From contig JBEEGH010000010.1 of the NCBI GenBank assembly GCA_041166745.1, positions 1 through 48,033 of the forward strand: a stretch of 48,033 bases of DNA, read 5' to 3'. The stretch comes from DASUCS01 sp041166745 (lineage in GTDB: Bacteria > Actinomycetota > Acidimicrobiia > Acidimicrobiales > JACDCH01). Made by a program: the position numbers and the translations under genes. This document shows positions 15,792 to 23,618 of the stretch, in pieces. Every line of letters begins with the position of its first letter. The stretch's first letter is position 1. The notes under the pieces were generated by a model, which was not told the origin of the DNA, did not search any database, and worked only from the letters and a program-made list of their open reading frames with translations.

Positions 15792-17219
15792 ATGACCCAT
15801 GAACGGGTGCTCGCGGGCAACCCGGTGACCTCACTCGAGCAATGGATCGAACAGGGCGGAGGGCAGGGCCTCGATGCCGCCCGGCGCATGGGCTCAGAAG
15901 CGTTGGTGGCGACCGTGGAAGCCGCAGGGCTGCGGGGGCGGGGCGGCGCCGGATTTCCCACGGCCACGAAATGGCGAACGGTTCTCGAGTACCGCACCAA
16001 AGGGCTCTCCACTCCCGTCGTCGTGAACGCCGCCGAGGGCGAGCCGGGCACGTTCAAAGACCGCACCATCCTCCGCCACAACCCGTATCAACTCGTCGAG
16101 GGCGCGCTGATCGCGGCGTCGGCGGTCGGAGCCGACTGGCTCATCTTCGGACTGAAGGCATCGTTCGAAAAGGAGCTCACGGGTCTGCGCCGAGCCATCG
16201 ACGAGATCAAGGCCGCCGGTTGGGCCGACGGCGTCACGATCGACGTGAACGAAGGCCCTGCGTCCTATCTGTACGGCGAGGAGACCGCACTCCTCGAGGT
16301 GATCGACGGCCGCGAGCCCTTTCCTCGAGTTGCGCCTCCCTGGCGCCAAGGGGTGGACGAAGGGGCGGCGTCGACCGATGTTGCGCCGACGCTGGTGAAC
16401 AACGTCGAGACGATGTCGAACCTCCCTGGCATCGCCGCGCAAGGACCTGATTGGTTTCGCTCGGTCGGTACCGAGAAGTCGCCGGGAACGATCGTGTGCA
16501 CCGTCAGCGGCGCGGTGCAACGAGATGCCGTCGGCGAGATCCCGATGGGCACCACCCTGCGCGACGCTATCGACATCATCGCCGGCGGCCCGCGCAAGGA
16601 GCGCGAGATCGTCGCGGTACTCGGAGGCGTGTCGAACGCCGTCCTCACGGCCGAGCACCTCGACGTGCCCCTCACCTACGAAGACCTGGCCGCGATCGGC
16701 AGCGGGTTGGGCTCGTGCGGCTTCCTCGTGTTCGACGACGAAACGGATTTTGTGGCCGTCGCCCACGGTGTCTCCCGCTTCCTCGCCGTGGAGTCGTGCG
16801 GACAGTGCACCCCGTGCAAGGAAGACGGCCGGAGCATCGCCGCGGGGCTCGATCGGATGCGCCGTTCCGACGCAGAGCCCGACGACCTGGATGTCGTGCT
16901 CGAGAAGCTCGAAACGGTGGCCGACGGAGCCCGCTGCTTCCTCGCCCAACAGCATCAGACCGTGGTGCGCAGCATCATCGCCGCGTTCCACGGCCAGTTC
17001 CGTGCCCACGCAGACGGCACCACGGAACCCGTCGACGGTTTTCCGATCGCTGAGATCCTCGACCTGCAGGGTGAAGCAGTACTGATCGACGAACGTCAAC
17101 TTCGGAAGCAACCGGACTGGACGTACAACGAAGTGGACAGCGGGAAGTCTCCGAGCGATCTCATCGACGTGCGCGCCGATGGCGCCGGCGATGCCGGCGC
17201 CATCAACGAAACCAGCTGA
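15792..17219 (+). CDS. NuoF-like NADH-binding flavoprotein with 4Fe-4S site (stand-alone)
   Basis: A 475-aa protein of the NuoF/HoxF/formate-dehydrogenase-beta family. It shows the FMN/NADH-binding block GRGGAGFPTATKW (about 49-61), NAAEGEPGTFKDR, the motif EGPASYLYGEETALLEVIDG, a SLBB-like stretch, and the 4Fe-4S ligands ESCGQCTPC with a later Cys in GARCF. The family passes electrons between NADH and iron-sulfur partners. No NuoE, NuoG or dehydrogenase alpha subunit is adjacent, so its partner is not visible. About 75 residues after the iron-sulfur domain are not typical of NuoF. The ATG is used as start; GTG at 15780 is an in-frame alternative, and neither has a clear ribosome binding site. 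Confidence 0.85.
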   Translation: MTHERVLAGNPVTSLEQWIEQGGGQGLDAARRMGSEALVATVEAAGLRGRGGAGFPTATKWRTVLEYRTKGLSTPVVVNAAEGEPGTFKDRTILRHNPYQLVEGALIAASAVGADWLIFGLKASFEKELTGLRRAIDEIKAAGWADGVTIDVNEGPASYLYGEETALLEVIDGREPFPRVAPPWRQGVDEGAASTDVAPTLVNNVETMSNLPGIAAQGPDWFRSVGTEKSPGTIVCTVSGAVQRDAVGEIPMGTTLRDAIDIIAGGPRKEREIVAVLGGVSNAVLTAEHLDVPLTYEDLAAIGSGLGSCGFLVFDDETDFVAVAHGVSRFLAVESCGQCTPCKEDGRSIAAGLDRMRRSDAEPDDLDVVLEKLETVADGARCFLAQQHQTVVRSIIAAFHGQFRAHADGTTEPVDGFPIAEILDLQGEAVLIDERQLRKQPDWTYNEVDSGKSPSDLIDVRADGAGDAGAINETS

Positions 17220-17224
17220 TACGC

Positions 17225-17551
17225 CTAGGCGGCGCGACGCAGGCCGGTATGCGCACCGAGGGTCTCGTCACCCTCGGCCCGGTCGTGAGTGAGCCAGGCG
17301 AACATCGCCCGCCACGCCACGGTCGCGCCGCACACCATGAAACCGGTGATCCACACACCGGACGCATGGCTGCGCACGGTGATGTCGAACCGGTCGAAAA
17401 GCGAGTAGTCCAACGCCCACACGGCCCCTAGTCCCGCAAGGAACATCAGGACCGAACGCATTCGTTGGAGCTGGCCAACGGAGTCCGTGAGAAAGTCAAC
17501 GACCTTCACCACAGCGAGGGCCAGCAGGGCAACGACAGCAAAGTCGTACAT
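17225..17551 (-). CDS. small membrane protein, three predicted helices
   Basis: A 108-aa protein with three hydrophobic stretches: FAVVALLALAVVKVVDFL (about 4-21), VLMFLAGLGAVWALDYSLF (about 34-52) and GVWITGFMVCGATVAWRAMF (about 64-83). A charged C-terminal tail of about 25 residues follows. The start is the ATG at 17551, chosen because a strong GGAGG lies 8 nt upstream (17560-17564). It is convergent with the NuoF-like gene (5 bp between stops) and divergent from the 76-aa gene at 17623. No family is recognised. Confidence 0.7.
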   Translation of the reverse strand: MYDFAVVALLALAVVKVVDFLTDSVGQLQRMRSVLMFLAGLGAVWALDYSLFDRFDITVRSHASGVWITGFMVCGATVAWRAMFAWLTHDRAEGDETLGAHTGLRRAA

Positions 17552-17622
17552 GTGAAGAACCTCCAAGGGTTCGGTTGAGTAGCTGTCGACGCGTTTGGAC
17601 TCGCAAATCACAAAGAGGTGAC

Positions 17623-17853
17623 ATGACAGAAGTGTTTCGATTGCCGGACGGCATGTACGACGTGTTGGTGGTCGACGCGACAGCGGACGGCGATGCGCTT
17701 GCGCTCGAGATCACAATCATCAGCGGCGGACACAAGGGCGATGTCGTGGCGCTGCGCGCGCAAGGACTCAACGTCGACGAGCTCGACCTGCTGGGAATGC
17801 CGGGCACGTTGCGGGTCGAGGACGGCGTGCCGTTGTTCGTCGTGGACACGTAG
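17623..17853 (+). CDS. small acidic protein of unknown function
   Basis: A 76-aa acidic protein (MTEVFRLPDGMYDVLVVDATADG at the start) of alternating strands, including LALEITIISGGHKGDVVALRA and TLRVEDGVPLFVVD. The pattern resembles a small OB- or SH3-like barrel, possibly of the type seen in DUF669-like single-strand-binding accessory proteins; that likeness is weak. The ATG follows an AGAGGTGAC ribosome binding site. It is divergent from the small membrane protein (71 bp between starts) and 57 bp upstream of the WS/DGAT gene. Function unknown. Confidence 0.65.
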   Translation: MTEVFRLPDGMYDVLVVDATADGDALALEITIISGGHKGDVVALRAQGLNVDELDLLGMPGTLRVEDGVPLFVVDT

Positions 17854-17910
17854 CGCAACGAGTCCATCGGGGGTTGCGCTGCGAGATCGTGCTGTGAAGA
17901 CTCGGGGACC

Positions 17911-19308
17911 ATGCAACGTCTGACCGGAATGGACGCCACCTTCCTCTACATGGAGACGCCGTCCGCCTATATGCACGTGGCCGGCCTAATGATCCTCGAT
18001 CCGTCGTCCATCGAAGGCGGCTTCTCGATCGACGACATGCGCGACTTCTACGCATCGCGCCTGCACCTCGCCGCGCCGTTCCGCCGCCGCCTCGTCGAGA
18101 TCCCGATGGGCCTGCACCATCCGCTGTGGGTGGAAGACCCGGACTTCGATCTCGACTACCACCTGCGCCACATCGCGGTGCCCAAGCCTGGTGGTGCTCG
18201 CGAGCTGGCCAAGCTCGCAAGTCATCTGGTGACGATCCAACTCGATCGCAGCCGCCCGCTGTGGGAGTGCTGGGCCATCGATGGCCTCGAGAACGGCCAC
18301 ATCGCCGTGCTCACCAAGGTGCACCACGCCGCCATCGACGGCGTGAGCGGCAACGAGATCACCGTGGCCATGCTGCAGCTCAGCCCGGACGACGAAGCGC
18401 CGCCGCCGCCGGAGGAGTGGAAGCCAGATCGCATCCCCACCGAGATCGAGCGCCTCGGCTACGCGGCGAACTCACTCGTTCGTCAACCGTTCCGTCTCGC
18501 CAAGACGCTTCGGCGCACCGCGGAAACCGCATTGCGCACCCGCACTCGAAACCGTCAGCCAGATGTCGATCCGCCGCCCGGTTTCTTTGCCGCGCCGCGC
18601 ACCTCGTTCAACGTGGCGCTCACACCGCACCGAAACTTCGCAATGACCTCGGTGTCGCTCACCGATGTGAAGGCAGTCAAGAATTCACTCGGTGTGTCGG
18701 TCAACGACGTCGTGCTCGCACTGTGCGCTGGTTCCCTCCGGCACTACCTGGACGAGCGGGACGAGCATCCTGACGCGCCGCTCGTTGCCATGGTGCCCGT
18801 GTCCGTGCGGACCGAAGAGCAGCAGGGCACGCTCGGCAACCAGGTGTCACAAATGCTCTGCTCGCTGGCGACCGACATCGACGATCCCGTGAAGCGCCTA
18901 CAGGCGATCCACGATGGCACGCAGCAGGCCAAGAGCCAGCTCAATGCCATCGGCGCCGATGCGCTCACCGACTGGGCCGAGTTCGCGGCACCGGCACTCG
19001 CCGGCCGGGCGGCGCGCTTGTACTCGCGCACCAAGATGGCCGACCGACACCGCCCGCTGTTCAACGTCACCATCTCGAACATCCCCGGACCGCCCTTCCC
19101 GCTGTACTCCAACGGTGCGCGCATGGTCGCGAACTATCCGATGGGCCCGATCTTCGACGGCGGAGGCCTCAACATCACCGTGATGAGTTACCTCGACCAA
19201 CTCGACTTCGGGCTGGTCGCGTGTGCAGATCTCATCCCCGACGTCTGGTCGCTGGCCGACGGGTTGGGCGCCGCGCTCGAGGAGCTGAAGAAAGCGTCCA
19301 CTGCTTGA
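17911..19308 (+). CDS. wax ester synthase / diacylglycerol acyltransferase (WS/DGAT)
   Basis: Transfers an acyl group from acyl-CoA to diacylglycerol or a fatty alcohol, making storage triacylglycerol or wax esters. The 465-aa product begins with the family opening MQRLTGMDATFLYMETP. It holds the catalytic motif HHAAIDG at 138-144, PLWECWAIDGLENGH just before it, and the C-terminal NVTISNIPGPPFPLYSNGARM block with the conserved NxxISNVPG motif. Length is standard. The downstream DinB-MOSC gene starts on the TTGA that contains this stop, so the two are coupled. Storage lipid synthesis agrees with the fatty-acid and sterol catabolic genes at the other end of the window. Confidence 0.93.
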   Translation: MQRLTGMDATFLYMETPSAYMHVAGLMILDPSSIEGGFSIDDMRDFYASRLHLAAPFRRRLVEIPMGLHHPLWVEDPDFDLDYHLRHIAVPKPGGARELAKLASHLVTIQLDRSRPLWECWAIDGLENGHIAVLTKVHHAAIDGVSGNEITVAMLQLSPDDEAPPPPEEWKPDRIPTEIERLGYAANSLVRQPFRLAKTLRRTAETALRTRTRNRQPDVDPPPGFFAAPRTSFNVALTPHRNFAMTSVSLTDVKAVKNSLGVSVNDVVLALCAGSLRHYLDERDEHPDAPLVAMVPVSVRTEEQQGTLGNQVSQMLCSLATDIDDPVKRLQAIHDGTQQAKSQLNAIGADALTDWAEFAAPALAGRAARLYSRTKMADRHRPLFNVTISNIPGPPFPLYSNGARMVANYPMGPIFDGGGLNITVMSYLDQLDFGLVACADLIPDVWSLADGLGAALEELKKASTA

Positions 19309-20114
19309 CCGTCGAGACGTGCGCTGAGTGCCGTTTCGACAGCGCTCACTACGACCGAAGAGACGCCCAACGGTCACTCGCATCGATCGCCATTCGGTGG
19401 CGGTGGGCGGCTGATGGCATCAGCGAGACCGTGTTGGCGACTCGGCTCCCGTCAGGGTCACTCGCGCCGACCGAACACGCGGCGCTCGCAGCCGGTGACG
19501 ACGCCCTCACCACCTACGCCGAGGCGGTCGACCAGATCGAGCAGCTCGTTGCAACGGATGAGCAACTGCTCGAGTTGGTGCACCGCACGAGCCATCACCT
19601 CCTGCTCGCCACTCGGGCGATGCACGCCCTGGGTGTGGGCGCACCGCGGAGCGCCGGCACGATCGCCGGCTTGTTTGCGTCAGGCGGCGGCGTACCGAAA
19701 CAACCGATCGACGAGGCCGTGATCGGCTACCGAGGCGTCGACGGCGATCGGCAGCACTCCCGGGAGCACCACGGCCGGGTGTGGCAGGCACTGTGTCTCT
19801 GGTCGGCTGACGTGATCGAGCGGCTCCAAAGCGAGGGACATCCGATCGCGCCGGGTAACGCGGGCGAGAACGTGACCATCGCCGGAGTCGACTGGCCGTC
19901 CTTGCGACCAGGCACCCGGATCGCGATCGGCGACGACGTGCTCGTCGAGGTCTCCGCCTACGCGACGCCCTGTAAGAAGAACAAGGCCTGGTTCCTCGAC
20001 GGCGACTTCAACCGCATGAACCACGACCGCGAGCAAGGCGTGAGCCGTGTCTACGCGAGCGTGCTGCGCGACGGCGTGATCCGGCCGAACGACCCGGTCA
20101 TCGTGGAGCCGTGA
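19305..20114 (+). CDS. DinB-like / MOSC domain fusion protein
   Basis: A 269-aa protein with two parts. Residues 1 to about 130 look like the actinobacterial DinB-superfamily helical bundle: CAECRFDSAHYD at the N-terminus (the C-x2-C opening common there), a long helix ending HRTSHHLLLATRAMHALG. From about 140 a MOSC (molybdenum cofactor sulfurase C-terminal) domain follows: EGHPIAPGNAGENVTIAGVDW, RIAIGDDVLVEVSAYATPCKKN with the conserved Cys, and GVSRVYASVLRDGVI. MOSC domains carry sulfur for molybdenum cofactor or bind it. The TTG start overlaps the WS/DGAT stop (TTGA). The 3' end overlaps the convergent HIT gene by 17 bp. The substrate is unknown. Confidence 0.8.
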   Translation: MTVETCAECRFDSAHYDRRDAQRSLASIAIRWRWAADGISETVLATRLPSGSLAPTEHAALAAGDDALTTYAEAVDQIEQLVATDEQLLELVHRTSHHLLLATRAMHALGVGAPRSAGTIAGLFASGGGVPKQPIDEAVIGYRGVDGDRQHSREHHGRVWQALCLWSADVIERLQSEGHPIAPGNAGENVTIAGVDWPSLRPGTRIAIGDDVLVEVSAYATPCKKNKAWFLDGDFNRMNHDREQGVSRVYASVLRDGVIRPNDPVIVEP

Positions 20115-20520
20115 GCGCCATTCGGAGCCGGGCCGCTACAGCCTCGGCTTCATCAGGCGACGCGTACTTCGTGCGCGGCCAGAAGAACCCTCGCAGGCCG
20201 TCCTTACGGTTGCGGGGCACGACGTGCACGTGGAGGTGGGGGACGCTCTGGCTCACGCGATTGTTGATGGCGACGAACGATCCCGCGGCGCCGAGCGCCG
20301 TCTCCATCGCACCTGCGAGCCGCTGCGCCTGCGAGAACAACGGGGCAACCAGAGCGTCGGGCAGGTCGATCAGCGTCTCGTGGTGCTCCTTGGGCACGAG
20401 CAGCGTGTGGCCCGGGAAGAGCGGTCGCACGTCGAGAAACGCCAGCGTTTCCTCGGTCTCGAGAACGACGTAGGCCGGCTCCGTCCCGGCGACGATGGCA
20501 CAGAAGAGACACCCCGTCAT
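20098..20520 (-). CDS. HIT-family hydrolase (HINT-like)
   Basis: A 140-aa histidine-triad protein: CLFCAIVAG near the N-terminus with the zinc-type C-x2-C, FLDVRPLFPGHTLLVPKEHHETLIDLPDAL, and the triad PHLHVHVVPR (about 112-121). Such proteins hydrolyse nucleotide phosphoramidates or dinucleoside polyphosphates in the cytoplasm. The ATG at 20520 has a strong GGGGAGGGAG ribosome binding site. The gene's 3' end overlaps the convergent DinB-MOSC gene by 17 bp. It is divergent from phoH across a 167-bp gap in which no clear repeat or RNA element was found. Confidence 0.9.
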   Translation of the reverse strand: MTGCLFCAIVAGTEPAYVVLETEETLAFLDVRPLFPGHTLLVPKEHHETLIDLPDALVAPLFSQAQRLAGAMETALGAAGSFVAINNRVSQSVPHLHVHVVPRNRKDGLRGFFWPRTKYASPDEAEAVAARLRMALTAPR

Positions 20521-20687
20521 GCTCCCTCCCCATCGCTCGCGAGCTTGCTCCGATCCACCACGAGCCGGAACGTAGACCATCCCCCACCGGGGGCCGCGCG
20601 AGCGGTTTCATGGGCGCCAGTGATCCCTCGCTGCACTGAGCCGCCGACAACTGCGTCGCCGGTGGTGCCCGATCCCGTGGGGTAGCC

Positions 20688-22019
20688 GTGACCGAACCCG
20701 TAGTCGTTGCAGCCGCGCGCGCTCTGCGCACGTACGTCCTCGACACATCAGTGCTCCTGGCGGACCCCCGAGCATTGGTGCGCTTCGATGAGCACGAGGT
20801 GGTACTGCCCATCGTCGTGCTGATGGAACTTGAGGCGAAGCGCAACCATCCTGAGCTCGGCTGGGCCGCGCGCCAGACGCTGCGCATGCTCGAGCAGTTC
20901 CGCACGGAAGCCGGTTCGCTCACCGAACCACTCGTCGCCAATCACGCCGGCGGCACGTTGCGGGTCGAGCTGAACCATCAGGACACCGCCGGGCTTCCGG
21001 CCGCGCTCGCGTCGGACAACAACGACCATCGCATCCTCGCCGTGGCGAAGAACTTGGCCGACGAGGGCCACGCGGTCACCGTGGTCACCAAGGACCTTCC
21101 GCTCCGGTTGAAGGCCAGCATCGTCGGCCTCCACGCCGACGAGTACCGCAACGAGTTGGCTACGGGAGACTCGAGCTGGAGCGGCTTCGTGGAGCTCGAG
21201 GTCGACAGCGACTCCATCGACGAGCTGTTCGCCGAGCGCGTGATCGACCTGGCGGAGGCCCGAGATCTGCCGTGCAACACGGGCGTCGCGTTGGTCGCCG
21301 GCGCAACCGGGTCACAATCGGCGCTCGGTCGGGTGCGCGACGACAAGCGCGTTCACCTGGTGCGGGGCGATCGCACCCTCTTCGATCTGCATGGTCGGTC
21401 GGCCGAGCAACGGATTGCCATCGAGCTCCTGTCCGACCCTCGCGTCGGCATCGTGTCGATCGGCGGTCCGGCCGGCACGGGCAAGAGCGTCATCGCATTG
21501 GCAGCCGGTCTCGACGCCGTGCTCGAGCAGCGCACGCACAAGCGTGTCGTCGTGTTCCGCCCGCTGTACGCCGTGGGTGGTCAGGAGCTCGGGTTCCTAC
21601 CCGGCACGGAGGCCGAGAAGATGTCGCCGTGGGCGTCCGCGGTGACCGATGCGCTCGAGTCGATCGTCGGCCCGGAGGTCATCGATGAGGTCGTCTCGCG
21701 CAACCTGCTCGAAGTCCTCCCGCTCACGCACATCCGCGGTCGCAGCCTCACCGATTCGTTCGTGATCCTCGACGAGGCGCAGAACCTCGAGCGGCCGGTG
21801 CTGCTCACCGCGCTGTCGCGGCTCGGCGAAGGCAGCCGCGTCGTGCTCACCCACGATGTTGCACAGCGCGACAACCTGCGCGTCGGTCGTCACGACGGCA
21901 TCGCGTCGGTGATCGACGCGCTGCGAGGGCATCCGCTGTTCGGACACATCACGCTCACCCGCTCCGAACGCAGTGCGATCGCTGCATTGGTCACTCAGCT
22001 GCTGGACGGCAGCGCGTAG
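20688..22019 (+). CDS. PIN-PhoH fusion: RNA-binding PhoH ATPase with N-terminal PIN domain
   Basis: A 443-aa protein of the YlaK/PhoH2 type. The N-terminal PIN domain (about 15-150) has TYVLDTSVLLADP with D19, the acidic stretch LMELEAKRNHP, and NDHRILAVAKNLADEG, giving the four acidic ligands of a PIN ribonuclease. The C-terminal PhoH domain carries Walker A GPAGTGKS at 260-267 and Walker B DSFVILDEAQNLERP, followed by LSRLGEGSRVVLTHD. Members unwind and cleave RNA with ATP. The start is GTG. In mycobacteria PhoH2 is partnered by an antitoxin-like PhoAT gene upstream; none is seen here. A DUF2993-like gene follows 15 bp downstream with its own promoter. Confidence 0.93.
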   Translation: MTEPVVVAAARALRTYVLDTSVLLADPRALVRFDEHEVVLPIVVLMELEAKRNHPELGWAARQTLRMLEQFRTEAGSLTEPLVANHAGGTLRVELNHQDTAGLPAALASDNNDHRILAVAKNLADEGHAVTVVTKDLPLRLKASIVGLHADEYRNELATGDSSWSGFVELEVDSDSIDELFAERVIDLAEARDLPCNTGVALVAGATGSQSALGRVRDDKRVHLVRGDRTLFDLHGRSAEQRIAIELLSDPRVGIVSIGGPAGTGKSVIALAAGLDAVLEQRTHKRVVVFRPLYAVGGQELGFLPGTEAEKMSPWASAVTDALESIVGPEVIDEVVSRNLLEVLPLTHIRGRSLTDSFVILDEAQNLERPVLLTALSRLGEGSRVVLTHDVAQRDNLRVGRHDGIASVIDALRGHPLFGHITLTRSERSAIAALVTQLLDGSA

Positions 22020-22022
22020 CTC

Positions 22023-22028
22023 TAGTCT
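22023..22028 (+). promoter_or_regulatory. -10 element of leaderless promoter for the DUF2993-like gene
   Basis: TAGTCT ends 6 nt before the GTG at 22035 and lies immediately after the phoH stop. It is the same hexamer as at the amidohydrolase gene near 46.9 kb. Confidence 0.5.
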
Positions 22029-22034
22029 CCCGGG

Positions 22035-22736
22035 GTGCCCCTGCCCGAGGATCCGCCGATCCTTCAGCTCGCCGAACCTCCCGACGTGGAGGCGCCGTCA
22101 CCGGCCGACCTCCTCGTCGCATTGTTGGACGGCACGCTCAGCCGAGTGGCGCGCCGTCCGGTCAAGGTGCGCGCCAAGGTGTCTCCCGTGGCGGCGATGC
22201 TCGGGTCGATCGACGTCGTCGTCTTCGAGCTCGGCGAGTTGGAACTGGCCGGTCTCGAAGTCGAGCGCATCGTGGTGCACGTCGAGAACGTACGCATCCA
22301 ACCCGGTTTTCCACCCAGGCTGCGCACCGGCGAGATCGGCTTCAAAGCGACCGTGGCGCAAGAAGCGATTGATCGTTGGACGCAACGCACGCATCTCCCG
22401 GTGCGGATGCTGCTCACCGAGGAAGGCATTCTCGTGAAGACCAGCGTGCGCGGCTTCTCGATCGGCGAGGTGGCCACCGAGGTGGCGGTCACCGGACACT
22501 TTCTGACGCTGCGCCCGATGCGCGCGTCGATCGTGGGTCTTCCGGCTCCGGTGGTGGGCGTGCTGCGCGGCTTCCTTCCGCTCCCGCCACTGCCGCGGGG
22601 CGCGCGTCTCACGAAGGTCGATCACGAGGACGGCACCGTCACCGCGTGGTTCGCACTCGACGACATCGACCAGCCACTCACGCCCGCGATCGCGCGTCGA
22701 CTGCGACCGAGCCTGTTGCCGCGATTGCGGCTCTGA
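22035..22736 (+). CDS. DUF2993 / LmeA-like lipid-binding protein without signal peptide
   Basis: A 233-aa protein whose middle (about 40-190) follows the DUF2993/LmeA pattern of repeated beta strands: RVARRPVKVRAKVSPVAAMLGSIDVVVFELGELELAGLEVERIVVHVENVRIQPG, then TGEIGFKATVAQEAIDRWTQR and VAVTGHFLTLRPM. LmeA of mycobacteria binds phospholipid and supports lipomannan maturation in the periplasm. Unlike LmeA there is no N-terminal signal or membrane segment, so this copy is probably cytoplasmic or lipid-surface bound. The GTG start lies 6 nt past a TAGTCT hexamer. The assignment is by strand pattern, so family membership is likely but not certain. Confidence 0.65.
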   Translation: MPLPEDPPILQLAEPPDVEAPSPADLLVALLDGTLSRVARRPVKVRAKVSPVAAMLGSIDVVVFELGELELAGLEVERIVVHVENVRIQPGFPPRLRTGEIGFKATVAQEAIDRWTQRTHLPVRMLLTEEGILVKTSVRGFSIGEVATEVAVTGHFLTLRPMRASIVGLPAPVVGVLRGFLPLPPLPRGARLTKVDHEDGTVTAWFALDDIDQPLTPAIARRLRPSLLPRLRL

Positions 22737-22765
22737 GCATCCCCCATCTACGGCGGTCGCGTCCT

Positions 22766-22771
22766 TACGAT
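22766..22771 (+). promoter_or_regulatory. -10 element of leaderless promoter for the DEDD exonuclease gene
   Basis: TACGAT ends 7 nt before the GTG at 22779 with no ribosome binding site between them. Confidence 0.5.
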
Positions 22772-22778
22772 CGGTGAT

Positions 22779-23390
22779 GTGAGTAGGAGGCCGACGGTTT
22801 ACGGACTCGACATCGAGACCGACACGACCGTCGACGGCCTCGACCCCGAGGTCGCCGCCGTCGTCACTGTCGCCTTGTCGAACGACGGCTTCGACGAGGT
22901 GTTCACCGGAAACGAAGACACGATCCTGCACGATCTCGACGAGCGGCTCGCGGTTGTGCCGCCGGGCGTCATCGCGACGTGGAACGGCGCGGCGTTCGAT
23001 CTGCCCTTCCTCGCCGACCGCGCCGCGCTGCATGGCATCCACCTCGGCTTGCGTCTGCGCTCCGACCCGACCATCGCGCTCGATCATCCGCCGTTGCCCG
23101 GTCATCAGTCGGCCTACCGAGCTCGCTGGCACAAACACGGTCATGTCGATGCCTACCGGCTCTATCGAGCCGATGTCGGTCCGACCCTGCGAGTGAGCTG
23201 CTCACTCAAATCAATTGCCCGGCTCGTGGGCTTCACGCCGATCGACGTCGACCGCACCCGCATCCACGACCTCAGCCACGAGATGCTGCACGCCTATGCC
23301 GCCAGCGATGCCCGGCTCGCGCGAGTGCTCACCGAACGACGCTGGGGTACCGCCTCGCGCTATGTCGACCGCTGGGACCGCGTGGCCTGA
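22779..23390 (+). CDS. DEDD-family 3'-5' exonuclease (RNase H-like fold)
   Basis: A 203-aa single-domain exonuclease. YGLDIETD (about 8-15) gives the first Asp-x-Glu pair, TWNGAAFDLPFLADRA (about 68-83) gives the second Asp as in DNA polymerase B and YprB-like proofreading domains, and AYAASDARLARVL near the C-terminus gives the last Asp. The middle stretch GHVDAYRLYRADV is typical for this group. Substrate may be DNA or RNA. It lies between a DUF2993-like gene and a leader with a duplicated hairpin. Its GTG is 7 nt past a -10 hexamer, so it is transcribed separately from the preceding gene. Confidence 0.85.
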   Translation: MSRRPTVYGLDIETDTTVDGLDPEVAAVVTVALSNDGFDEVFTGNEDTILHDLDERLAVVPPGVIATWNGAAFDLPFLADRAALHGIHLGLRLRSDPTIALDHPPLPGHQSAYRARWHKHGHVDAYRLYRADVGPTLRVSCSLKSIARLVGFTPIDVDRTRIHDLSHEMLHAYAASDARLARVLTERRWGTASRYVDRWDRVA

Positions 23391-23465
23391 CGCGTTCGGA
23401 ATCAGGCCGCGACGGATCGACCGCGAGGTGCACAGGGCCAACGGGTAGTTGTCACATGCCCCGCC

Positions 23466-23471
23466 TACGAT
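23466..23471 (+). promoter_or_regulatory. possible -10 element of the 23619 gene
   Basis: TACGAT at this position would start a transcript near 23478, at the first base of the duplicated hairpin unit, leaving a leader of about 140 nt before the ATG at 23619. A -35 match at normal spacing was not found. Confidence 0.3.
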
Positions 23472-23479
23472 GGTGTGCC

Positions 23480-23539
23480 GAGACATCGACGCCGTGGTGA
23501 ACGGCGTGAAGAGACATCGACGCCGTGGTGAACGGCGTG
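23480..23539 (+). repeat. tandem duplicated hairpin unit (two copies, period 31)
   Basis: Two identical 29-bp copies at 23480-23508 and 23511-23539. Each holds the stem ACGCCGT / ACGGCGT with a 5-nt loop GGTGA. They lie in the 228-bp gap between the exonuclease gene and the gene at 23619, the longest gap in the window without an obvious gene. The rest of the gap shows only a purine-rich ribosome binding site near 23610. Confidence 0.75.
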
Positions 23540-23618
23540 CAGCGACAGGGTTCGCGATCTCCCTCCCGCACGACGGGCGTGATCGCCTCACGGAGGCAGT
23601 TCATGCAGGAGAGATCCC

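Noticed and set aside
20641..20690. ACTGCGTCGCCGGTGGT upstream of phoH as a third copy of the DUF559 dyad site
   Set aside because: Only a 12-bp stretch with two mismatches and a partial core match. There is no CGCAAGAACG flank, so it is within chance for this base composition.
23449..23471. TTGTCA and TACGAT as a -35/-10 pair before the hairpin leader
   Set aside because: The spacer is only 11 bp, too short for a sigma-A-type promoter; only the -10 is kept, at low confidence.
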